Source: Isochrysis galbana (Eukaryota > Haptophyta > Isochrysidales > Isochrysidaceae). From it: DNA of 64,000 bases. Below the pieces are notes generated by a model. That model was not told the DNA's origin. It was given only the letters and a program-made list of their open reading frames with translations, and searched no databases. Numbering within the stretch: the first letter of the stretch is position 1; the number at the start of each line of letters is the position of its first letter. Positions 10,143 through 17,299 of this stretch are shown here, one piece after another. The position numbers and the translations under genes are program-made. The DNA lies in assembly GCA_018136815.1 (NCBI GenBank), contig CM030932.1:7517628-7581627 (forward strand). The letters are read 5' to 3'.

Positions 10143-10164
10143 CGCCGCCGCCGCCGCCGCCGCC
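10143..10164. repeat. GCC trinucleotide repeat next to a start codon
   Basis: Seven or so CGC/GCC triplets immediately upstream of the ATG at 10140 on the minus strand, so read as a GGC repeat in a presumptive 5' leader. Confidence 0.85.
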
Positions 10165-10202
10165 CCCTCTCTACACACTCTGAGTTTTCTTGTTGGGGTG
10201 GA

Positions 10203-10238
10203 TTAACCCTAGTACTCCGTGGTCCGCAAGGCGGACGG
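10203..10238 (+). repeat. Dispersed repeat end, copy 1
   Basis: TTAACCCTAGTACTC followed by a CCGCAAGGCGG dyad. The reverse complement recurs at 14556-14592. It lies just before the copy of the 104-base repeat at 10271-10374 and may be the end of the same element. Confidence 0.65.
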
Positions 10239-10270
10239 TTCGTGTTTGGCCCAACATTGTGGGCCCAGTG

Positions 10271-10374
10271 CAACTAAGTTTACACTTGGCTCGCCCATTG
10301 GGGGGGCACGAGCCCCCTCTCTCTCCACTCCTCCCCTGCTGTGGGGGAGGCCCCACCCACCCTCCTAGCACGCC
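10271..10374 (-). repeat. Dispersed repeat, copy 2 (inverted)
   Basis: Reverse-complement relative of 8042-8145, equal in length, with scattered substitutions and one-base length changes in C/G runs. Together with 10203-10238 it suggests an element of about 200 bases. Confidence 0.7.
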
Positions 10375-11078
10375 TTGTGGACAACTTGTGGCATGCCAAG
10401 GCCACGTTCCGTCGAATATGTGTCGCATCCACGATCGACTCTAGTCTCTAGTCCGACTCTCTACTTTTATCTTTTATATTGACTGACCGACCGGCGGACC
10501 CTTGCCCTTGCTCTTTGGTATAAGTACCTTTCCTGTCGCGTTTCCTCCTGTCCTGTCTCGCCTACTTTGCACGTTTGTCTCCTTGCACAATGCCATATGC
10601 CGATCGCCTGAATCCCTCCTTGCTCCTTGCTCTTGCGTTGGGTCCCGCTCGCTTCCCGCCCCTCCCTCTCCCCCGCGCTAGTCCTCGTTCTCGTTGTAGG
10701 TGTTCGCCGCTAGGGGGGTTTTCCCCAGCGCGGAGGCTGCTCTCGTTCATCAGCGTTTTTCATTCAGTAAAAGGTCTCCGCTGGCATCAACTCTTCAGAG
10801 GGTGCAACCTCAGGTTTGGTTGTTTTTTTCGCAAGTGCCCCCCATGTGGACGGTATAAGTTCTACTTAAAGGACCCCCTTATTACAGTACAAACGTCGTT
10901 GGAGGAATTGTTAAGACATTCCTACCTGAAAAAGAAAACAAGCTAAAACGGTGATACCTCACTCAATAAATCGAATGGCGCGCGCTCTGCGCGCCGGTGA
11001 CCAGCGAGACCAGTTGAAGCGACTAGAGATGAAGTATTCACATGAACACTCCCCGTGCGGATTGTTTGAGTTTTCTTT
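10375..11078. other. Intergenic, no supported gene
   Basis: No open frame with convincing composition. A GGGGTTTTCCCC word (about 10715-10730) resembles one at 6580-6597. Likely holds the 3' flank of the minus-strand gene that ends at 11079. Confidence 0.5.
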
Positions 11079-11869
11079 TTATTTAGCCTGTGGCGCAGCG
11101 TCGTGTCCCTTTGGATTATTTTCGGTGGACCGCTTGTTGAGTAATTTCCACACGAGAATGATTACAAATACTGCGAGCACGATGGCTCCTAGCAAAAATG
11201 CGGCTCCCTTTGCGAATATTTTGGTTACTTCAGCTTGAAATTTGTCTTTTCGTTTGGCCGCTGCCGAGTCCGGATGACACTCGATTTTTAGGGAGCGCAC
11301 CGGTTGAGTCCACCCGATCGCCTGTAGATCGACGTCTTCCCATCGCACGTCTTCTGAGCTGAGCATCGACGGGCCGTTGATGGTTGTGTGTTCGCCTTTG
11401 AAGCCGGCCTCGGAGAAGATGGTCATTTTGCATCCCGCGATAACCTGTGCATTCTTGGGGTCTTGTTTGTCGACGTCATACTTGCCGATTCCGAAGCCGT
11501 GATTGTCGATTCGCCCATTGCTTGGTTAAAGCGTCAGAAAAGATTGGACGACGCGCGTCACACTTCCGTGGGCAGGACGAAGGTGGAGTTGAAGACGCGC
11601 GCATACCACAGCTGCGCCTGGGCGATGCACCCCCCGCGCTGTGACACGGAGAGCCTTTGGTCCCATAGACATATTTTGAGTATGTGTTGTTCGCTGTATG
11701 GTTGAACGACGAGGAGCGATGGGGTCGCCTTGCTTTTTTCTGCCTGCGCTGCAGCTAGGATGACAAAGTTGCCCGAGTTGGCGAGGACGGTTTTGGCCCG
11801 CACGAGGCGCTGGAGGTGCGCAGGGGAAAGCTCGGTGTGGCTTCCCCACCGGGCGGCGAGCTGTAGGGC
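11079..11869 (-). CDS. Membrane-anchored protein with a beta/gamma-crystallin-like motif, probably spliced
   Basis: The clearest part is the C-terminal 115 residues (from Met at 11426): a segment CKMTIFSEAGFKGEHTTING, ending in QPVRSLKIE, that fits one Greek-key motif of the beta/gamma-crystallin fold, then a single hydrophobic segment (GAAFLLGAIVLAVFVIILVW) and a short Lys/Asn/Pro-rich tail. The frame is open upstream of that Met, reading NGRIDNHGFGIGKYDV, back to base 11520. A second open block, 11562-11869, ends STFVLPTEV. The two join in frame if a 41-base intron (11521-11561, GTGACG...CCAAG) is removed; a sequencing frameshift is the alternative. The true N terminus is not resolved. Predicted type I membrane topology. 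Function unknown. Confidence 0.45.
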
Positions 11870-12018
11870 CTACTCGCCGTAGAAGGTTCCAAACAGGAAG
11901 TGGGGAGGCGGAGCGAGTGTGGCGAGGAGGAGCGTGTGTATGAGCGGCATGGCGCGTTGTTTTGGGCGCGCGTCGTGCTTCGTAGCGGATGTGAATTTGA
12001 GCGATGCGGCGCGCGCCA

Positions 12019-12306
12019 TCACGTTGCATACAACATAGCGGTGGGCGCTGCGATTACAAACGTAATGACCAACGCAATGACCGCAGGTGCCATCAGTGCC
12101 GCCCCGATGGTCATGCGTGGGGTCCACTTGAAGTCGTACTTCTTCTCCTGCTTGTTTGAACTGTTTTTCATTTGCCTGAATACCTTGATAGCGAGGATGA
12201 CGACGCCAACCAGGAAGAGCACAACAACTGTGACGATGAGGAAGATTCCAATACCAAATCCGACCGTTTCCCAAGTATCCTGGTCCCAGAGAGCGCTGAG
12301 TTTCAT
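12019..12306 (-). CDS. Small membrane protein, 95 aa, two hydrophobic segments
   Basis: Complete frame from ATG (12306) to TGA (12019). Residues 15-42 (VGFGIGIFLIVTVVVLFLVG and on) and 70-92 (IGAALMAPAVIALVITFVIA) form two transmembrane segments joined by a basic loop with KNSSNKQEKKYDFKW. Short acidic N terminus. No family recognised. It lies between two other small minus-strand membrane-protein genes of similar length, which suggests a local cluster. Confidence 0.5.
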   Translation of the reverse strand: MKLSALWDQDTWETVGFGIGIFLIVTVVVLFLVGVVILAIKVFRQMKNSSNKQEKKYDFKWTPRMTIGAALMAPAVIALVITFVIAAPTAMLYAT

Positions 12307-12769
12307 CGTCCTTTGTTAATACGAGGCAGAAAATATGTGACATGCATTGTACATCAGATTTCGGATGGGCGGCGCGCGTCCTGGACAGTCATGCGTCGGG
12401 ATGTGCTTGCGCGTGAGGCTGCGTGGGCGGGGGTTCTGTTGATCATCGGGGCATTGTACGGCGCGGTGGGTGCGCGGTACGCCGGTTGGACCGAACTGCT
12501 GTGCATCGAGGGGGTTCCGTTTGCGATTTGACGGCGGTGCGTCGTCGTCTTGTCAGATTCGCAGCGGGCTGCAATAATAACAACAAGCCAATGTCGTTAG
12601 ACACCTCCGCGCGCTTGGCGGCGACTTCGCCGAAGGAGAACCCCTCTTTGCAGGCCAAGTGGGGCCACCGAAAAAGAAAGCTGCACGCAAACCGACGGCA
12701 TGGTTGCATTCTTCAACAAGGGCGGGATGATCGTTCAAGGTGTGACAAAAAAGGGAACCACATGCTGGG

Positions 12770-12795
12770 TGTGACAAAAAGGGAACCTCGAGTTG
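12770..12795 (+). repeat. Direct repeat flanking the paralogue pair, left
   Basis: TGTGACAAAAAGGGAACC followed by TCGAGTTG. Near-identical to 13761-13787, in the same orientation about 1 kb away. A shorter relative sits at 12741-12759. Confidence 0.75.
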
Positions 12796-12800
12796 TTCAT

Positions 12801-12885
12801 GCGCGCGGCCAACGTTGCCTTCGCTTCGTCGGTGAGCAGCAGAAAGGCGCCACACCTTAAATTTCCACAACAGAAAGAAAAGCAG
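12801..12885 (-). repeat. Partial duplicate of the 3' end of the 12895-13185 gene
   Basis: Matches 12907-13005 nearly base for base except for a 14-base deletion and a few substitutions. It copies the C-terminal coding part of the adjacent gene and is too broken to be expressed alone. Confidence 0.85.
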
Positions 12886-12894
12886 TGTTCATGT

Positions 12895-13185
12895 TTATTT
12901 CTTTTTGCGCGCGGCCAACATTGCCTTCGCTTCGTCGGTGAGCAGCATCTTGTCTGTTTTGGAAAGGCGCCACACCTTAAATTTCCACAAGAGAAAGAAA
13001 AGCAGCAGGGTCAGTGCGACTCCCACTCCAGCTCCAACTCCGATTCCTTTAACACCCATCGCCCCGAATGCAAGTACGATTGATGGCACGAAAATGAATA
13101 AGGACCAGGCAATAATGGGAACTATTAATTTCTTTAGTTCCTCCACCTCATATTCACCACGCTTATAGTGTATGTATACCAACAT
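12895..13185 (-). CDS. Small membrane protein, 96 aa, paralogue of the gene at 13342
   Basis: ATG at 13185, stop TAA at 12895-12897. N-terminal 20 residues are charged and basic/acidic mixed, then two hydrophobic segments (about 22-43 and 48-68, the second Gly/Val/Leu-rich), then a basic tail LWKFKVWRLSKTDKMLL ending in KKK. The second segment and tail align with the divergent gene at 13342 (LWKTKYFRFYKTEKMKL), with the same spacing to an acidic DEAKAML / DAEAIL block. Both proteins therefore belong to one small family with a conserved juxtamembrane tail. No known family recognised. Expressed divergently from its paralogue across 156 bases. Confidence 0.55.
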   Translation of the reverse strand: MLVYIHYKRGEYEVEELKKLIVPIIAWSLFIFVPSIVLAFGAMGVKGIGVGAGVGVALTLLLFFLLWKFKVWRLSKTDKMLLTDEAKAMLAARKKK

Positions 13186-13341
13186 GACGTTCCCTTATTG
13201 TTATGCAAGAAAAATGATATTCATGCTCGGGGAAGCGTGTCCGAGTTAGGGGCCAAGTTGAGGCGCAAACTAGGAGGGAGGCGAGGGCGCCCCCGTCAAT
13301 GACACAATCTCAAAAAAAATTTTTACTTTGCATACTGTAAG
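13186..13341. promoter_or_regulatory. Divergent intergenic promoter region of the paralogue pair
   Basis: Only 156 bases separate the two start codons, so any promoters must be here. AT-rich patches include CAAAAAAAATTTTTACT about 20 bases before the plus-strand ATG. It also holds one copy of a CCGAGTTAGGGG repeat (13241-13260). No specific factor site is recognisable. Confidence 0.4.
13241..13260 (+). repeat. CCGAGTTAGGGG direct repeat, left
   Basis: CCGAGTTAGGGGCCAAGTTG recurs as CCGAGTTAGGGGCGAAGTTA at 13700-13719, same orientation, so the two copies bracket the 13342-13659 gene. Confidence 0.75.
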
Positions 13342-13659
13342 ATGTGGGTCTACGCCCGTGATAGCTTTTTCGACGATGGTCCCTACGACGTCGTCCCCTT
13401 GATCAGTCTCTTGGGTGGCATCACCTTCTGGTTTCTCGTTAGTGCTTCATTCGCAGCAGTCATCGCGTCGAGGGATGGCCTCACACGGGTCGGGATCGCG
13501 GTCGGGGTGGTCTTCGCGCTGTTTATTCTTCTCCTCTTGGTACTGTGGAAGACAAAGTATTTTCGCTTTTACAAGACGGAGAAAATGAAACTGACCTTCG
13601 ATGCGGAGGCGATATTGAAACGGGAGGCACAAACGAAACACAAGACGTCTTCCCCTTGA
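13342..13659 (+). CDS. Small membrane protein, 105 aa, paralogue of the gene at 12895
   Basis: ATG at 13342, TGA at 13657-13659. A short acidic N terminus (DSFFDDGPYD) precedes two hydrophobic segments (about 18-42 and 49-69), then the tail LWKTKYFRFYKTEKMKL and an EAIL block, matching the minus-strand paralogue. The codons favour G or C at third positions in the N-terminal half, which supports real coding. Two-pass membrane protein with a basic cytosolic or lumenal tail. Function unknown. Confidence 0.55.
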   Translation: MWVYARDSFFDDGPYDVVPLISLLGGITFWFLVSASFAAVIASRDGLTRVGIAVGVVFALFILLLLVLWKTKYFRFYKTEKMKLTFDAEAILKREAQTKHKTSSP

Positions 13660-13699
13660 TGGGTCCCCGTGTTTATGTTTGTCTGCGCGCGGTCAACCC

Positions 13700-13719
13700 C
13701 CGAGTTAGGGGCGAAGTTA
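13700..13719 (+). repeat. CCGAGTTAGGGG direct repeat, right
   Basis: Second copy of the repeat at 13241-13260; overlaps the stop codon of the minus-strand ORF at 13717. Confidence 0.75.
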
Positions 13720-14133
13720 GGGGTCAGTAGAAATTATATACCTAAAAAGCCGGGAGGGGCGTGACAAAAAAAAGGAACCTCGAGTTGCACCCTCTTCGTC
13801 GCTCCATCCCTCCTCGGGATCCGAGAACTCGTCGGCCCATTGTACCTCTGTTATGTTCCTTTTCCCTTCTTTCCGCGCCACGCTGCTTGGCCGTCGGGTG
13901 TGCCTTGGGCCGTCCAAGACCACGATATTGCGGTCGATCAACTTGGGCTGGAAGTTCGGGGGTTGGTACTCGACGGTCGTCTTCGAGACGATCCTTCCCC
14001 CCGACCTGCCCGTCTTCTCCACCCTCACCTCGGAAGGAGAGAGGTCGCGACTTCGCTCCGTTGCGGAGGGGAGGGATGGAGGGAGGGAGGGCTGGGTTTG
14101 TGTGCCGCATGAGGTGCTTGAGCTGTCCGACAT
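13717..14133 (-). CDS. Unrecognised acidic/Ser-rich protein, 138 aa
   Basis: Frame open from ATG at 14133 to TAA at 13717-13719; it stays open further upstream but that part is low-complexity Pro/Arg. The middle (VEYQPPNFQPKLIDRNIVVL) and the acidic stretch QWADEFSDPEEGWSDEEG look protein-like, and codons here end overwhelmingly in G or C, unlike the competing plus-strand frames. No transmembrane segment or known domain. It converges on the membrane-protein gene at 13342, with 57 bases between the stops. Confidence 0.45.
   Translation of the reverse strand: MSDSSSTSCGTQTQPSLPPSLPSATERSRDLSPSEVRVEKTGRSGGRIVSKTTVEYQPPNFQPKLIDRNIVVLDGPRHTRRPSSVARKEGKRNITEVQWADEFSDPEEGWSDEEGATRGSFFLSRPSRLFRYIISTDP
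13761..13787 (+). repeat. Direct repeat flanking the paralogue pair, right
   Basis: GTGACAAAAAAAAGGAACC then TCGAGTTG; second copy of 12770-12795. It overlaps the 3' part of the minus-strand ORF 13717-14133. Confidence 0.75.
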
Positions 14134-14555
14134 GGGGTGCGAGGGGGAGGGGCGGGCGGGCGGGGGGGGGGGGGGGAGGCGGGGGGCGGCGGCGGGGGGG
14201 GAGCGGGGGGGGCGCTTCGCAAGTGGCAGTTCCCGGGCGCGCCCGGGGGGTACATAGAAAAGAAAGAGATAAAGAGGTAAAAAAAGGAGGGGATGTAGTT
14301 CCGTCACGGAGAGGACCAGAGGGGGGAAAGGGCGGGGGAGGGGGGGAGAGGAGGGCAACGGGCTCGCGCCAACCTTTCGTGGCAACGTTCTCCCGCGCTT
14401 CTAAAACCGAGCTCCATTGACGAATTTATGATTGGGAGATCTACCCAGGCCTGGGAGGGGTCCCATTTCACATCAGGAGGCCCCCTAGGGCCCTCCTAGT
14501 GCCCTTAGGGGCTCCCAATATCCCAATATAGCCATATGTACTAAAAACGTCCCGA

Positions 14556-14592
14556 CCGTCCGCCTCGCGGACTAGGCACCTACTAGGGTTAA
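14556..14592 (-). repeat. Dispersed repeat end, copy 2 (inverted)
   Basis: CCGTCCGCCTCGCGG then ACTAGGGTTAA, the reverse complement of 10203-10238 with a few changes. Confidence 0.65.
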
Positions 14593-14685
14593 GATCTACC
14601 TCCTCGTTCCACGATCGGAACAAGCCCCCACCTCTCTCCTTCATGTCCGTTACGCCGAGCTTGGCGGGTGGAGAAAGATTCGGGC

Positions 14686-15020
14686 AGAGAGAGAAGAGAG
14701 AGGGAAAGGAAGCGCCGACCTCGAGAGCGCGGAGAGAGGAGAGAGAGAGGAGAGAGAGAGAGGAAGAGGAGAGAGAGAGGAGGGCGGAGAGGAGAGCGGA
14801 GAGAGAAGGCAGAGAGAGAGGAGAGAGAGAGGAGAGAGGAGAGAGAGAGGAGAGAGAGAGGAGAGAGAGAGGAGAGAGAGGGGAGAGAGAGAGGAGAGAG
14901 AGGGGAGAGAGAGGGGAGAGAGAGGGGAGAGAGAGGGGAGAGAGAGGGGAGAGAGAGGGGAGAGAGAGGGGAGAGAGAGGGGAGAGAGAGGGGAGAGAGA
15001 CGGAGAGAGAGAGGAAGGAA
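14686..15020. repeat. GA-rich minisatellite
   Basis: Purine-only on the plus strand for over 300 bases. The first half is GAGAGAGAGG-like with interruptions. From about 14880 to 15000 it settles into an 11-base unit GGGGAGAGAGA repeated about ten times. It ends in an A/G tract and a run of 11 G. Translations of this tract are artefacts. Confidence 0.95.
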
Positions 15021-15365
15021 GGGGGGGGGGGCGGGCGGGGCGGGCGTCAGCCGTCCATCGCTGACGAAACGCCTCTGGACCGCTCCCGCCTCCCGGCCGC
15101 CTCGTCCGCCACCGGACAGCGGCGGCTCCGCCCCGCGTACAACTCGCTGCCCAAGGGCGTCTTCCCTCTTACACGCACCCCCTCCACGGGGGTGCGCCTC
15201 ATCAACCTGATGAACAAGTAGGGTGTGGATGGAGGAGAGCGACGGGGAGGGAGGCGGGCGGGCCGACCCGACGGTTCTTTCTCTCTTCTGGGGCGCTCTC
15301 TCCTTTCTCTCCGCCGCCATCTCCTTCCTCCCTCTCCCTCTCTCTCTCTCCTTCTCACCCCTCAT

Positions 15366-16967
15366 ATGCAGGCCGAGCATCCGCAGGAGCTAGTGTGGGT
15401 CGCGAGCTACAATGGTGCGCCAGCACGATGGGACAGCTTCAAGCGCTTTGTCCGCATCTCCCACGCTTACACTCCTTCATCCCTGTCTTCCTCCCTCTTC
15501 CGCCCCACCCCCACCCCCTCTCCCTCTCTGCAGACTTCTCGACGCTCGCCCACGCGCCAAAGGGATCCGAGGCCAAGCACGGGACTCTGCACGCCTACCG
15601 GATGTGCACACAGACGGGGGAGCTCATACACGAGGTGGGTCCCCTCGCCATCGCCACACCGCCCGCTGGACCGTCTCGCACGGAGGCAATCCTGCGGCGC
15701 CTCGCCCAACCGATGAACGTGCCATCCATGAATTGCTCTGCTCACTCCTGCCCCGGCCATGCTGGCCGTTGCTCGCACGGCGAAGCGGACGCGCGCAAAT
15801 AGGCGCACTCATCCTGCCCTCTTCGTTCAGGCGTCCCTCGACGGGCTCCACAATCCTGCCTTTCTCCGCCACCACCCAAGCAAGCCGCTCATCTACGTAG
15901 CGACAGAGACCATCACGGAACCCGGCGATATTATCACGCTGGCTTATGACCCAACAGCCGGCCCAACCCTGCGGCAAACGGGTGTCCAGTCGGCCCACGG
16001 CGCATCGACTTGCTACCTCACGCTCACCTCGCCCACCGACAAGCAGTGGATGCTCGCAGTCAACTATTGGGATTCAGTGATCTCCGTGCTACCTACTAAG
16101 CCGTGCGGCACGCTCGAGCCCGTCGCGTGCGTGCTGCCGCCGCCGATGCCCGTCCGCGCTCGCGGCATTGAGGACCACCTGCGCGACCGCCAGTCGGAAC
16201 CCCACGCCCACGCCGTCGTACTAGACCCGAGCTTCGGTCGCATCGCCTTCGTGCCCGACTTGGGCACTGACATGGTGCGCATGTACTTGCTCGACCCAGC
16301 CTCCGGATCGCTATCGCACGCCGGCACGATCCCGTGTGCGCCCACGGGCACCGGGCCGCATGGACCACGGTACATTGAATTTGATCCGAGCCGCACGGCT
16401 GCGTACGTCGTGAACGAACTCTCGTCGACCGTCTCGGTCTTTCGCTTTTGCCAGGCGTCTGCGGGCGCTTTGATCCACGCAGACGCCTCGGGCAGGAGCA
16501 AAGCCGCTGAGGTACTCCAACTGGTGCAGGTGGTCTCAACGCTCGAACCGGTGCAGCCAGGGCTGGCGCCGAGGAAGAACACGTGTGGGCGGATCGCCGT
16601 TGCGCCCAACGGCAAGTTCGTCCTCGTCTCCAACCGCGGCGATGACTCGATCGCATGCTTCGCCATCGAGCGCGAGGCAGGTACTACGCTGCCGCCGCGC
16701 CTACGCACACCGACACTCACCAAGACGGGCGGCGCGACGCCTCGCCATTTTCAGTTCGCGGGCAACGGCTCCTTTGTCATAGCTGCCAACCAAGACTCAG
16801 ACTCGCTGGCAGTGTTCAAGTTTTGTCCCGAAACGGGCCAACTCCACTCAACAGGCAAGCTTTACGAGGTAGCCTCGCCAAACTTTGTCGCGACATTCTC
16901 CTCACGGGAGGGCGTCGGTCCGCTTCCGGGCATCCCGATTCCAACCTCAATCTCAGGCGAATTCTGA
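15366..16967 (+). CDS. Lactonase-family seven-bladed beta-propeller protein, three exons, 428 aa
   Basis: Proposed exons 15366-15414, 15534-15634 and 15831-16967. Junction phases agree (1 then 0), both introns begin GTG (GTGCGC, GTGGGT) and end in a C/T-rich tract plus CAG, and the joined protein reads on without a break. The start is the ATG six codons before ELVWVASYN, which sits where the first blade of the family begins. Recurrent blade signatures include GPRYIEFDPS, RIAVAPNGKFVLVSNRG and TPRHFQFAGNGSFVIAANQ. The family (6-phosphogluconolactonase and muconate-lactonising relatives) hydrolyses or forms cyclic esters; length is usual to slightly long. No signal peptide in this model. Substrate unknown. 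An extra 5' exon cannot be excluded, because the C/T tract before the ATG also looks like an acceptor. Confidence 0.78.
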
Positions 16968-17199
16968 GCTCGGGGCTGCCCGAGGAGCAAGATTGCCATA
17001 TTGCGGGCGCCTGCTCGACAGCTGTCCAACACTATCGGGGATCGGAGCGGCCGGCTCGCCATCCATGCTGGATGCTGGCGGCGCGGCCGCGCCGCACATT
17101 CGGTTTTGTTGTTGACTTAAGATGTGCGTAATTCTCCCAACTAGCTAGCTTGCTTGCTCCTGGAGCGAGGGGTATTGAGCGGCGTTCGCTGTACATTGA
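16968..17199. other. Intergenic up to the assembly gap
   Basis: 3' flank of the lactonase gene. Nothing recognisable as coding; it does not resemble any PKS module sequence, so the start of PKS2 must lie in or beyond the gap. Confidence 0.6.
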
Positions 17200-17299
17200 N
17201 NNNNNNNNNNNNNNNNNNNNNNNNNNNNNNNNNNNNNNNNNNNNNNNNNNNNNNNNNNNNNNNNNNNNNNNNNNNNNNNNNNNNNNNNNNNNNNNNNNN
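17200..17299. other. Assembly gap (100 N)
   Basis: Exactly 100 N, the conventional placeholder for a gap of unknown size. Sequence to its right starts inside a PKS KR-ACP linker, so the beginning of PKS2 is missing here and could be many kilobases long. Confidence 0.98.

Larger units (their letters stand above)
12307..12894. other. Intergenic between small membrane-protein genes
   Basis: No supported gene. Contains a decayed second copy of the 3' end of the next gene (12801-12885) and two copies of a GTGACAAAAA-GGGAACC word (12741-12759 and 12770-12795). Confidence 0.5.
14134..15365. other. G-rich, repeat-rich intergenic DNA upstream of the lactonase gene
   Basis: Holds a G-rich tract with a run of 15 G (14142-14220), the inverted repeat copy at 14556-14592, a palindrome-like CCCCTAGGGCCCTCCTAG region (about 14480-14505), the GA minisatellite (14686-15020) and a C/T-rich tract ending at 15365 just before the lactonase ATG. 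An open stretch at 15050-15218 (reading PAYNSLPKGVFPLTRTP) could be an upstream exon, but no join is compelling. Confidence 0.5.

Noticed and set aside
11388-11705. Plus-strand ORF over the crystallin-like gene
   Set aside because: Antisense to a better-supported minus-strand reading with a membrane segment and a family-like motif.
12741-13787. CRISPR array
   Set aside because: Few, unequal repeats with coding sequence between them and no regular spacers.
13853-14257. Plus-strand ORF opposite the acidic protein
   Set aside because: Some stretches look protein-like, but third-position G/C preference favours the minus-strand frame, and the end is a Gly/Arg artefact of the G-rich tract.
14589-15380. 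Long ORFs through the GA minisatellite on both strands
   Set aside because: Arg-Glu or Ser-Pro-Leu repeats produced by a purine-only tract.
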